64,000 nucleotides of DNA from Corynebacterium auriscanis (GCF_030408435.1 NZ_CP047046.1:1-64000); one strand, 5' to 3'; shown: positions 48,523-57,297, counted from the first letter of the stretch. Translations and numbers: made by a program. Notes: generated from the letters alone by a model not told the origin.

Positions 48523-49644
48523 ATGAAATCCGAGTCCACAGCTAACACCACACACTCGGGCACTGTACACCTCAACAGCGTGACCAACGCGAAAATTCCA
48601 CAGGGATTGGATGATCTCATTGGCCATACGCCGCTTGTGGAACTGAGCCACCTTGCCCAAGCTTTCAACCGGCCTGACGTGCACATTTATGCCAAGCTGG
48701 AGCAATTCAACCCGGGCGGCAGCGCGAAAGATCGCACCGCCCGGGCGCTCGTTCAAGCAGCCGTCGAAGCCGGCATGCCGGAAAACCCAACCCTGGTGGA
48801 ATCCAGTTCCGGGAACCTAGGCATGGCGCTGGCCCGGCAAGCGCAGATGCGTGGCTGGAATTTCTACTGCGTGGTGGATCCACGGGTTAATGATTCCACT
48901 GTGGCCACCATGCATGCTCTTGGCGCGCACGTGGAGCTCATCGAGGAGCCCGATCCAGAAACCGGTGATTGGCTGACGGCCCGTCGCGCCCGCGTGGCCG
49001 AATTGATGCGCACTGTGGATGGGGCGGTCAACTTGGATCAATATTCCAACCAGGCCGCGTTCACTGCGCATGATGAAGGAACGATGGCGGAAATCATTGG
49101 TCAACTGGGTTATGCTCCGGATTGGTTGTTCGTCGCAATGAGCACCACCGGCACCATCGGCGGTTGCATTCAGCGGCTGCAACGGATTGGGGCTGCTACT
49201 TGCACGGTGGGGGTGGATGCGCACGGTTCGGTGCTCTACCAGGGTAAACGCGGCGAACGCATGTTGCCGGGATTCGGTGCAGGTGTGGTTCCGCATCTCG
49301 CGACCATTAATGAGCCTTCGAGGGTCCAGCGCGTGCACGATATTGATTCCGTCATCGGTGCTCGCGCTCTCGCGCGCACTGAGGGGCTGATCCCGGGCGC
49401 ATCCGGCGGGGCGGTCATCTCTGCGCTCCATGCTTGTGTGCCACACATCCCGGAGGGCGCCAGCGTTGTCATCGTGCTTCACGATGGCGGTACCAACTAC
49501 CTCAACACCATTTACGATGACGGCTGGGTGCAGGAGAATCTGCAGGTCAGTGGGGAAGACCTGGAAGCACGAATCAACGCGATTACCGGGGAGGACCTGG
49601 AAGCACGAATCAACGCGATCACCGGGGAGGGCTCAGCTCGATGA
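48523..49644 (+). CDS. SbnA-like PLP synthase (N-(2-amino-2-carboxyethyl)-glutamate synthase family)
   Basis: A beta-family PLP enzyme of the cysteine-synthase fold. 373 residues with the PLP lysine in FNPGGSAKDRTAR, the phosphate-binding ESSSGNLGMALA and CVVDPRV. The pattern VDPR...EEPD...NQY...VSTTG-like matches the staphyloferrin B enzyme SbnA better than CysK. SbnA joins O-phosphoserine and glutamate toward 2,3-diaminopropionate. The C-terminus carries a 36-bp in-frame tandem duplication (LEARINAITGED twice). First gene of a coupled cassette. The true substrate is unproven. Confidence 0.75.
   Translation: MKSESTANTTHSGTVHLNSVTNAKIPQGLDDLIGHTPLVELSHLAQAFNRPDVHIYAKLEQFNPGGSAKDRTARALVQAAVEAGMPENPTLVESSSGNLGMALARQAQMRGWNFYCVVDPRVNDSTVATMHALGAHVELIEEPDPETGDWLTARRARVAELMRTVDGAVNLDQYSNQAAFTAHDEGTMAEIIGQLGYAPDWLFVAMSTTGTIGGCIQRLQRIGAATCTVGVDAHGSVLYQGKRGERMLPGFGAGVVPHLATINEPSRVQRVHDIDSVIGARALARTEGLIPGASGGAVISALHACVPHIPEGASVVIVLHDGGTNYLNTIYDDGWVQENLQVSGEDLEARINAITGEDLEARINAITGEGSAR
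49561..49632 (+). repeat. 36-bp tandem duplication in the SbnA-like gene
   Basis: Units at 49561-49596 and 49597-49632 differ by two bases and encode a repeated 12-residue segment at the extreme C-terminus. Confidence 0.9.
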
Positions 49645-51377
49645 AGGTTGGCCTTATCGGTGGCGGGCCTCGTGCGCTGTGGGCGGCGGAGGAACTTGTT
49701 TTTTTGTTCCGACGCCACAAGCTGCCCCTCACCATTGTGTGCTGGGATCCTGAAGAACCTGGCGGTGGAAGGGTATACCGAGCGGATCAGCCGTTGTGCT
49801 GGCGCCTAAACGTACGGTCGGACATTGTTCGTACTCATATCGGCGCCTTCCCCAACTGGTTGGATCGCAATCTCACCCGCGATGCGCAGGGGCGGGAGAC
49901 CTATCGCGGGAAAGTCTTCACGGCGGAGGATAAGGTCTTTGCCCCGCGTGCAGTGGTGGGGGACTTTCTGCGGGATAGTTGGCGGGCCCTCGTCGATGGG
50001 TGTGGGAAGGATGAAAAGGAATCACCCTCCCATGGTGGTCCGAGCATCGCGATCACACACATCCCTTCTCGAGTGGTGGAGGTCCATTCCGTAGATGGCA
50101 AGGGTGTAGGTAACTGCCGCATCGTGGCTGCGGATGGCAGTGAAGAGTTCGTGGACGAGGCACTAGTGGTCACTGGGCACGCTGCCAGTTGGAATGGGCA
50201 GCAAAAGGACTTCATTGCTGCCCATGATCACCACAGCTTGGAGAGCATTCCTGCCGGCGCGGACGTGGATATTCGCGGAATGGCACTGACTTTCATTGAT
50301 GTGTGTTTGGCCCTCACTGAGGGGCGTGGCGGGGTGTTCGTGCCAGCTGGTGATGCTGCGGTCGATGTCACTGGTGGAAGCACGCCAGCGGGTACACATG
50401 ATGCGGCCCATCCTGACCCTGTTCAAGCGGGTGGTCCGGCGCACCAGCCATTGCGCTATATTCCATCGGGCCGGGAACCTGCGCACTTGTATCCGTACAG
50501 CCGCTCGGGCCAGCTGATGCAGGTGAAGCCCGACCCATCCAGTCCGTGGGTTAACCTGGAAGTTCCAGGCCAAGAAGAGTTCGAAAAACGCATTCAGAAC
50601 TGCGCCGATGTGGCGGAGATGCGCGCGATTCTGGATGAAGTGACCAACGTTGTGATGGCGGCGGCGCGCGAGCGGGCCGAGGGACTCCAGGCAAACCGCA
50701 ACCCAGCAACGGATGCTCGGGCAGAGCTCAACGAAACAGCGGAGAACCAAGTAGCGCGCAACCCAGCAACGGATGCTCGGGCAGAGCTCAACGAAACAGC
50801 GGAGAACCAGGCAGCGCGCAACCAGGCAACCCACTACCCCGGTCGACAATGGGCACGGGGAGAAGCATGGCGTCGAATATATGGAGCGATCGTCGACCGC
50901 GCCAGCTACCTGGCCCCCGGTGATCTAGAAGGTTTCTACGAACTAGGCCGCGAGCTGGAACCTATCGCTTTCGGCCCGCCACCGGTTACAGCAAAGCGAG
51001 TCGACGCCCTCGTGGCCGCCGGAATCGTGGTGTTGCCGCAGGGTGGGGGCGAACCCGAGGGCGCTCCGACAGATGCGATCCATGTGGACGCGGTCATCGC
51101 ACCGCCGGGATTGCAACCGGGAACGGTTTTGGAGGACCTCGTGAATCGCGGTGATGTCCACATGTTGCCGCAGGGTGGGCCGAACATTGGTCGCGATGGG
51201 ATGGCTCCCGGCACACACATCGCGGTCATTGGGCGGGATGTGGAACCGCGCGTTATTGGGCACGATACGTTGAATCGCGCCATGCATAAAGAGATTCCCA
51301 CCTGGGCTTTCACCGTTTTCAACCGCGCGTTAGATGCGCAAGCAGAAACTAGCAATAATGGGAGGCATCATGACTGA
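49641..51377 (+). CDS. FAD/NAD(P)-binding protein (NAD_binding_9-like)
   Basis: A 578-residue flavoprotein-like enzyme. The N-terminal Rossmann motif GGGPRALWAAEEL and a second nucleotide-binding stretch (VVTGHAASW) support FAD/NAD(P)H binding. Overlaps the SbnA-like gene by ATGA and the PLP decarboxylase by 8 nt. Around residues 354-393 it has two perfect 20-residue repeats (NPATDARAELNETAENQ-type) encoded by a 60-bp duplication. Within the cassette it could oxidise the SbnA-type product, as SbnB does in staphylococci, but the fold is different. That role is a hypothesis. Confidence 0.7.
   Translation: MKVGLIGGGPRALWAAEELVFLFRRHKLPLTIVCWDPEEPGGGRVYRADQPLCWRLNVRSDIVRTHIGAFPNWLDRNLTRDAQGRETYRGKVFTAEDKVFAPRAVVGDFLRDSWRALVDGCGKDEKESPSHGGPSIAITHIPSRVVEVHSVDGKGVGNCRIVAADGSEEFVDEALVVTGHAASWNGQQKDFIAAHDHHSLESIPAGADVDIRGMALTFIDVCLALTEGRGGVFVPAGDAAVDVTGGSTPAGTHDAAHPDPVQAGGPAHQPLRYIPSGREPAHLYPYSRSGQLMQVKPDPSSPWVNLEVPGQEEFEKRIQNCADVAEMRAILDEVTNVVMAAARERAEGLQANRNPATDARAELNETAENQVARNPATDARAELNETAENQAARNQATHYPGRQWARGEAWRRIYGAIVDRASYLAPGDLEGFYELGRELEPIAFGPPPVTAKRVDALVAAGIVVLPQGGGEPEGAPTDAIHVDAVIAPPGLQPGTVLEDLVNRGDVHMLPQGGPNIGRDGMAPGTHIAVIGRDVEPRVIGHDTLNRAMHKEIPTWAFTVFNRALDAQAETSNNGRHHD
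50701..50820 (+). repeat. 60-bp tandem duplication in the FAD/NAD(P)-binding gene
   Basis: 50701-50760 and 50761-50820 are identical except for a few bases near the unit ends, and a partial third unit follows. In frame, it adds 20 residues. Confidence 0.92.
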
Positions 51378-52953
51378 CAAAACCCTCGATAACCGGCGGT
51401 TCCCCCGCCACATGCACGCTACCGTGCCAATGACCGCTCGGTTGGAACCGTGGATGCAGCGTCTTCTTGCCGATCCAGCGCAGTGTGCAAACCTACTGCA
51501 GACGTATGATTCCCCGGTCAACGTGTTAGCGCCACATGTCCTGCCACGGAATGCCGATGAGTTGGTTCGCGCCGGGGAGGTCAACGGTGTGGAAGTGCGC
51601 GTGTTTTATGCGCGCAAGGCCAATAAAGGTTTGAGTTTTGTGGATGCGGCCCTCGCGGCAGGTCACGGCATTGATGTCGCCAGTGAGCGCGAGTTGCTCC
51701 AAGTCCTGTCCCGCGGGGCAGAACCGGACCACGTGATCCTCTCGGCGGCGGTGAAGCCGGATCGCTTGCTGCAGCACGCGGTGGGTGCGGGTGTCTACAT
51801 CAGTGTGGATAGCGTGGCAGAGATGCAGCGCATTCAGGCCGTCGCCAGTGCCGCGAGTGCCACGGCGCGGATCGTGCCACGCATTGCGCCGAATCCCAAC
51901 CGCTTGCCACCCACGCGTTTCGGTGAATTGGCCGGGACGTGGGAAGCGGCGTTGCAGCAGGGTCTGCCCGAGAGCGTGCAGGTCCACGGTGTGCACCTTC
52001 ACCTGCACGGATACTCGGAGGCCGATCGCCGTATTGCATTGGCTGACGCCATCGCGGTCGTTGATACTGCGGTGTTGGCTGGCCATCCGGTGAACTTTAT
52101 TGATCTGGGTGGCGGGGTGCCCATGAGTTATCTCGACGCCAAGCCGGAGTGGGACAACTTCCAGAAAGAGTTAGCGGCCGCCCGCGCCGGGGAGCGGGAG
52201 CCATTCACCTGGAAGGGCGATCCCCTGAACAACACGTACCCATTTTGGCAGGAGCCCACGCGTGGGGAGTGGCTCAAGCAACTGCTTGCCGGCCAGTTGG
52301 GTGGTGATGTGGAGGACGCGACATTCGGGGAATCCGCCACCGCGCACGAATCCTTTACGGAGCACTCAATTGCCAGCGATTCCACGGTTCCCGTTGCCGA
52401 GGCATTGCGCAGCCGTAACCTCCGTCTGCACATGGAGCCCGGTCGCAGTGTGCTCGATGGCGGCGGTGTTATTCTCGCCCGCGTGGCATTCGTGAAGAAG
52501 CGCAGCGACGGTGTGGATATCGTGGGCTTGGAAATGAATCGCACGCAGTGCCGGACAACCTCTGATGACATTTTGTTGGATCCGGTGTTGGTTCCCGCGG
52601 CCGCGCGCCCCACCGCGGCCGACTCCCACGAGGCCGAGAATGGGCAACAAGCAGCAGTGGCCGATCAACGCGAAAACGCTGGGCTGAATGCTTTTTTGGT
52701 GGGTGCGTACTGCATCGAGGACGAGGTGATTATTCGCCGAGCTATGCACTTCCCCGATGGTGTGCAACCCGGTGACGTTATCGCGATTCCCAATACGGCT
52801 GGATACTTTATGCACATCCTGGAAAGCGCATCCCATCAGATTCCCTTGGCGCGCAATGTGTTCGTGGATAGTGCGGGGGCGAATCCCCTACCTGATGAGA
52901 TCGACCTGACTACCGCGACCCGTGCTAACGCTGATTCCGCACATGGCAACTGA
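51370..52953 (+). CDS. Y4yA/SbnH-like PLP-dependent decarboxylase
   Basis: A fold-III PLP enzyme related to diaminopimelate/ornithine decarboxylase. 527 residues. VFYARKANKGLSF holds the PLP lysine, HLHLHGYS and DLGGGVPMSYL are phosphate/substrate motifs, and the C-terminal barrel ends with a GAYCIEDEVI segment where decarboxylases have their catalytic Cys. ATG 51370 follows GGGAGG and overlaps the previous gene. An acidic insertion lies near residues 410-435. SbnH decarboxylates a citryl-diaminopropionate intermediate. Without a synthetase gene nearby, the substrate is unknown. Confidence 0.75.
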   Translation: MTDKTLDNRRFPRHMHATVPMTARLEPWMQRLLADPAQCANLLQTYDSPVNVLAPHVLPRNADELVRAGEVNGVEVRVFYARKANKGLSFVDAALAAGHGIDVASERELLQVLSRGAEPDHVILSAAVKPDRLLQHAVGAGVYISVDSVAEMQRIQAVASAASATARIVPRIAPNPNRLPPTRFGELAGTWEAALQQGLPESVQVHGVHLHLHGYSEADRRIALADAIAVVDTAVLAGHPVNFIDLGGGVPMSYLDAKPEWDNFQKELAAARAGEREPFTWKGDPLNNTYPFWQEPTRGEWLKQLLAGQLGGDVEDATFGESATAHESFTEHSIASDSTVPVAEALRSRNLRLHMEPGRSVLDGGGVILARVAFVKKRSDGVDIVGLEMNRTQCRTTSDDILLDPVLVPAAARPTAADSHEAENGQQAAVADQRENAGLNAFLVGAYCIEDEVIIRRAMHFPDGVQPGDVIAIPNTAGYFMHILESASHQIPLARNVFVDSAGANPLPDEIDLTTATRANADSAHGN

Positions 52954-54154
52954 TCGTGTACACCCACCGGGAGGCGATACCGTGCCTCTCGGGGTCATCC
53001 CGTCGTTCCGCTTTGCGTTTCGTAGCCCACAACGGTTGCGTATGGAGTTTTTCGGCGGTATCGCCGTATCGCTGGCGCTGATCCCGGAAACGATTGCGTT
53101 TTCGGTTTTGGCTGGTGTGGATCCCGCAGTGGGGCTGTACACATCGGCCATCATGGCTATAGCTATTGCCTTTACCGGTGGGCGACCTGCCATGATCACC
53201 GCTGCTGCCGGTGCAGTCGCGTTGGTTTCTGCGCCACTGGTGAAAGCCCACGGTGTGGAATATCTCATTGCAGCAGCTTTGCTGGCTGGAATTATCCAGA
53301 TCATCTTGGGCGTTGCGGGCGTGGCTAAGTTGATGAAGTTCATCACCTTGCCGGTGATGCGGGGATTTGTCAATGCGCTGGGTATTTTGATTTTTACCGC
53401 GCAGCTGGAGCACGTTATCGACAAGCCGTGGATGGTGTTTGTGCTGTTGGCAATCGGTATCGCGTTGATGTTAGTGGTGCCGCGATTCCTGCGCGCCATT
53501 CCCGCCCCGCTAGTTGTAGTGGTGCTGGTGACGATCGTCGCGGTCGTGGCGGGATGGCGCGTACCGACCGTGGGGGACATGGGGGATCTGCCACGCGCTT
53601 TGCCGCATGTCCATCTGCCACAGGTGCCCCTGGAATGGCACACGTTCCGCATCATTGCGCCGTATGCGGTTGCGATGGCGATTGTGGGCTTGGTGGAATC
53701 ACTTCTGACGGCACAGCTGGTTGACGAGATCACCGATACTCCCTCCAGCAAAACCCGGGAAGCGTGTGGCCTTGGCGTCGCGAATATCGCTGGTGGTGTA
53801 TTCGGCGGTATGGGTGGCTGCGCGATGATCGGTCAAACGATGATCGGTGTGAATGATTCTGGCGCTCGCACCCGTCTTTCTGCCTTTGTTGCTGGGTTGT
53901 CGTTGTTGGTGCTTTTGCTTCTTTTTAACGACGCCGTCGGCGCCATCCCCATGATCGCCCTTGTAGCCGTGATGATGGTGGTGGCTGTGCGAACGGTGAA
54001 TTGGCGGTCCGTGGACCCGCGCCGCGTTGCTCGGATGCCGTGGACTGAAACAGTTGTCATGGTGGTGACTGTGGTTCCCACGTTGTTGACCCATAACCTC
54101 GCGGTGGGCGTGGTCCTGGGTAGCGTGCTCGCGGTGGTGCTTGCTCGGTGGTAG
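52943..54154 (+). CDS. SulP-family anion permease lacking a STAS domain
   Basis: A 403-residue polytopic protein with about 10-12 helices. The SulP signature includes ALIPETIAFSVLAGVDPAVGLY and the internal GGMGGCAMIGQTMI. The usual C-terminal STAS domain is absent. The frame is open from GTG 52922; ATG 52943 lies inside the end of the decarboxylase gene and is the more natural N-terminus. Its position at the end of the cassette suggests it transports the cassette's product or a precursor anion. Confidence 0.85.
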   Translation: MATDRVHPPGGDTVPLGVIPSFRFAFRSPQRLRMEFFGGIAVSLALIPETIAFSVLAGVDPAVGLYTSAIMAIAIAFTGGRPAMITAAAGAVALVSAPLVKAHGVEYLIAAALLAGIIQIILGVAGVAKLMKFITLPVMRGFVNALGILIFTAQLEHVIDKPWMVFVLLAIGIALMLVVPRFLRAIPAPLVVVVLVTIVAVVAGWRVPTVGDMGDLPRALPHVHLPQVPLEWHTFRIIAPYAVAMAIVGLVESLLTAQLVDEITDTPSSKTREACGLGVANIAGGVFGGMGGCAMIGQTMIGVNDSGARTRLSAFVAGLSLLVLLLLFNDAVGAIPMIALVAVMMVVAVRTVNWRSVDPRRVARMPWTETVVMVVTVVPTLLTHNLAVGVVLGSVLAVVLARW

Positions 54155-54414
54155 TGTGCCCGCGGCCGTGTTTGATCGATCTTCGTGCACCATCTAGCTG
54201 CCCGCTCACTGTGGCCGCTTTGATGTGCATCGGTTCCTGCAGGCGGGTCTCGATGGGGTTCCTATGGATGGCGCTTTCCCGGTGGTAGTGTGCCCGCGGC
54301 CGTGTTTGATCGATCTTCGTGCACCATCTAGCTGCCCGCTCACTGTGGCCGCTTTGATGTGCATCGGTTCCTGCAGGCGGGTCTCGATGGGGTTCCTATG
54401 GATGGCGCTTTCCC
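54147..54414. repeat. 134-bp tandem duplication overlapping the end of sulP
   Basis: 54147-54280 and 54281-54414 are near-identical. The first copy includes the last codons and stop of the SulP gene. The unit carries a CCTGCAGG core and GGTTCCTATGGATGGCGC. Confidence 0.92.
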
Positions 54415-54838
54415 GCACGTCATGTACCCAGTCCCAGCGCGTCACCTAGCACCCGCTGCCCATGCACTCGTTTATGCACTTGTTTATGCACTTGTTCATT
54501 CAATGTGCAGCAGAACTCTGACAAAATGGCGCGTTTTTGTTGGACTTCTGCTGCACATTTGTCGTGCCGGGGGAGTATCGGATGATTTGTGTGCGGGAGA
54601 AATTCGGCGTTGGGATGTTCGAAGGAGCCCCTCAACACCTTTCGAACTACCCAGCTCCCATCACGGTGTAGCGCTCACCGCCCGTCGACCAGAGCACGGC
54701 GTGGGGCTTGTTGGTGGTTTCTTGGTGTGGGGCTTGTCGGTCGTTTCTCGGCGTAGCACCCGCTGCCCATGCACTCGTTTATGCACTTGTTTATGCACTT
54801 GTTCATTCAATGTGCAGCAGAACTCCGACAAATCGGCG
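54415..54838. other. Repeat-rich noncoding DNA
   Basis: Contains two copies of a repeat starting TAGCACCCGCTGCCCATGCA (54447 and 54754, 307 bp apart), short TTATGCACTTGT iterations and a long stem-loop. No credible gene was recognised. Confidence 0.6.
54513..54571. repeat. Long imperfect stem-loop (ATGTGCAGCAGAA arms)
   Basis: ATGTGCAGCAGAA and TTCTGCTGCACAT are exact complements. Between them, GACAAAA and TTTTTGTT extend the stem around a GGCGCG loop. It is the intact copy of a repeat whose second copy is split by the IS30 insertion at 54839. It has no terminator T-tract. Confidence 0.7.
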
Positions 54839-54859
54839 GGTGGGGTCTAGTGGTGAGTG

Positions 54860-54888
54860 CAACACCCTGATTTGTTCATGAGGTGTTG
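54860..54888 (+). promoter_or_regulatory. Hairpin just before the IS30 transposase start
   Basis: CAACACC and GGTGTTG, 15-nt loop, end 3 nt before ATG 54892. A matching hairpin (39770-39794) precedes the start in the other IS30 remnant. It could hide the start site in read-through mRNA. Confidence 0.55.
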
Positions 54889-54891
54889 ATG

Positions 54892-56343
54892 ATGTCCTAC
54901 ACTCCCGATCCTGCTGTTGTTGCTGCTTTCGACCTGATCGCGAACCACCGCTACAGCGCACTGCACGCAGCCCAAGCCACTGGCTGTACCGACCGTGCGT
55001 TGCGGGACTACATCACAAGCCAAGGTGCGCGCCTTGCGCGGGGACGTGGTGGTGGTCTTGCCACCCACAAGACAACCACCCAGATGATGGTCATGTTCTT
55101 AGCATGTGCTGGGCGAAGTGATCACGATATTGCCGCCAGAACTGGTGTCCACCCAGTTACCGTGTACCGGTGGGTACATAATTCTGTCATGCCTGTGTCC
55201 CGCCCGTCGGTATCGTCGACAAGTAACCGTGATCAACCCATTGTGTTGTCAGTAGACCCCGTGGTGGTGAATTATCAGCCAGCGACAGTCAAAGTCGGCC
55301 GGGGTATGCGCTTAACCGCGTTCGACAGGGTCTACATCAAGTTTTGCCTAGATCAGAGTTATTCCATCCGCCGCACCGCCCGACAACTCGGCAGGCATCC
55401 CAGCGTGATCAGCCGCGAGGTAACCCGCAACAGTATCGACGGGGTGTATCACCCACTGATAGCCCAGCAACGCAGCATCGATGCAGCCAAACGCCCGAAA
55501 CCGCGAAAACTTGATGCTCATACCACGTTACGACGTATCGTCATTCGACTGCTTGAACCGGCAGGTCTCACCGAAACGTATTGTAGCTAGGCTGAAACGT
55601 TTATCCGGCATTCATCAGGAGTTGACCTTGTCACACGAAACGATTTACCAAGCCCTCTACGTCCAAGCAGCTGGTGGGCTACGCCATGAGTTAACCGTCG
55701 ACTACGCCCTTTCGATCAGGTCGCACAGGACGACGACCCCGCTCGAAGCTACCGACTCGCGGGCGCGGGGCGAAACCATGGGTTCATGGCGCGACAATAC
55801 TCCACCCGCCCACCACACGCTGCTGACCGGGCGGTGCCAGGGCATTGGGAAGGTGATCTCGTGTGAGGCGCTCAGGGTGGAAAGCACGCGATCATCACCT
55901 TGATAGAACGGCATAGCCGGTTGTTCATGGCCAGGTTGTTAACCACCGATCACACGTCCCAGACCGTGGTCACCGCGTTGAAAGACATGCTCGGGCAGAT
56001 CAACCAGATGGCTATCGCCCCAGACCGTCGCGTCCAGACCCTGACCTGGGATCAGGGCGCGGAAATGGCTGCCAGTGGTCAGCTGGCCGAACATTTTGAG
56101 GGGTTGAAGCTCTACTTCTGCGATCCGCACTCCCCATGGCAGCGGCCGAGTAACGAGAATATTAATGCCGAGCTACGCCGATTCATTCCGAAAGGCACCG
56201 ATCTTGCCACGGTGACCCATGAGCAACTCCAGGAATATGAAGACCTCATCAACGACACTCCACGGGTGGTGCTAGATGGACTGACCCCGAGGGAAGTATT
56301 CTTTAACCTCGACCCATCCGAAGATGTTGCATTCACCGCCTGA
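54892..56343 (+). pseudogene. IS30-family transposase, frameshifted
   Basis: Three frames together make one transposase. Frame A (54892 to about 55590) has the N-terminal helix-turn-helix region and RRTARQLGRHPSVISREV. Frame B (about 55550-55720) has SHETIYQALYVQAAGGLRHEL. Frame C (55900-56343 plus upstream) contains LTWDQGAEMA and YFCDPHSPWQRPSNENINAELR, the DDE catalytic regions. A stop follows the GHWEGDLV segment near 55862, in the same frame as the DDE part. At least two shifts plus this stop make it nonfunctional unless sequencing errors are involved. Confidence 0.85.
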
Positions 56344-56350
56344 CCCTTCC

Positions 56351-56917
56351 GCGCGTTTTTGTTGGACTTCTGCTGCACATTTGTCGTGCCGGGGGAGTAT
56401 CGGATGATTTGTGTGCGGGAGAATGCGGGCGCCGAGGCGTTTGGGAGAGCCCCTAACACTCCTACAGGCAGCAGATTGCGCACCAATCCCAATCGGCTCT
56501 CAGGCATCCGGAAAGCAATATCGGCAACGGAAAGCAGGCGAATTCCCACACGCCCCGGCAGCCTTGCTTGCAGAGTTCGCGACCGATACAGGAACGCCCC
56601 GGCAGCCTTGCTTGCAGAGTTGGCGACCCGTATGGGGATGCCCCGGCCACACAAGCGGGCATGATTGTCATTCTTATTGAAAACACCCCCGCGTGGGGGT
56701 CGCCACGAACTGCAGCAATGACAACTATTGAAATCTAATTGAAAACCAGTAAGGTGGGGGTTGACGGCAGGGCCCCTTCCTCGCAAAGGCCCGCCCCCGG
56801 CGGCGAATGGTCTGGTGAAGGACCAGGGTGGCGTCGGAAAGAGAAGAAAAAGAAGAGGCCGGTAATACCCGGCGCAAACGTGCTTCACACAGCACCACGG
56901 CGAAAAAGGAGACAGCA
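56351..56917. other. Intergenic region between the IS30 element and the His-rich gene
   Basis: Starts with the right half of the split stem-loop repeat (to about 56423). It then holds a 46-bp spaced direct repeat CGCCCCGGCAGCCTTGCTTG (about 56550 and 56596), two AT-rich TTATTGAAAAC/TAATTGAAAAC stretches (56676-56750) that could be metal-regulator sites, and a GGCGTCG/A-tract motif (56830-56857). No credible gene. Confidence 0.5.
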
Positions 56918-57208
56918 ATGTCCTGCAAAACTCACGAAAGCCACGACCACCAGCACGGCCCAAACTGCGGCCACGTAGCGGTGCCTCACGGCGACCACGT
57001 TGACTACGTCCACGACGGTCACCTGCACCGCAACCACGATGGCCACTGGGACGAGTGCGAGACGACTGAGCACCACGCCCACGACGATCACGACCACGAG
57101 CATGGCCCCAACTGTGGTCACGTTGCAGTTCCTCACGGCGATCACGTGGATTACATCCACGACGGTCACCGTCACGCGGCACACGATGGCCACTGGGACG
57201 AGCACTAA
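56918..57208 (+). CDS. Small His-rich metal-binding protein with an internal duplication
   Basis: A 96-residue protein with about one third His plus Asp. Two repeats of the form HGPNCGHVAVPHGDHVDY-x-HDGH follow each other, each with a Cys. ATG 56918 has AGGAG 6 nt upstream; the longer frame from 56828 has no support. Cytosolic with no signal peptide. The composition implies zinc or nickel binding, storage or buffering. Similar small actinobacterial proteins are frequent, but the biochemical role is unproven. A terminator follows. Confidence 0.85.
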   Translation: MSCKTHESHDHQHGPNCGHVAVPHGDHVDYVHDGHLHRNHDGHWDECETTEHHAHDDHDHEHGPNCGHVAVPHGDHVDYIHDGHRHAAHDGHWDEH

Positions 57209-57253
57209 TCGCAGCTAGCGCGGGGTGAATCCATCGCCCCTCACAGGGTTTCA

Positions 57254-57297
57254 CCGGTCACTTCCTACGGAGCTTTCCTAGGGAGTGGCCGGATTTT
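57254..57297 (+). terminator. Terminator after the His-rich gene
   Basis: CCGGTCACTTCCTA and TAGGGAGTGGCCGG form a long stem, followed by ATTTTGCTTT. Confidence 0.75.

Larger units (their letters stand above)
54839..56350 (+). mobile_element. IS30-family insertion sequence with 3-bp target duplication
   Basis: Ends: the left GGTGGGGTC...GGTGAGTGCAAC and, inverted, the right GGAAGGGTC...GGTGAATGCAAC form imperfect inverted repeats (core 54843-54864 and 56325-56346). Flanks end and begin with GCG, giving a 3-bp target duplication. Removing the element rebuilds the stem-loop repeat found intact at 54513-54571. The size is about 1.5 kb. Its transposase is frameshifted, so it is probably inactive. 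Confidence 0.88.

Noticed and set aside
52888..53751. 287-residue minus-strand ORF opposite SulP
   Set aside because: Thr/Ile/Arg-rich shadow of a hydrophobic gene.
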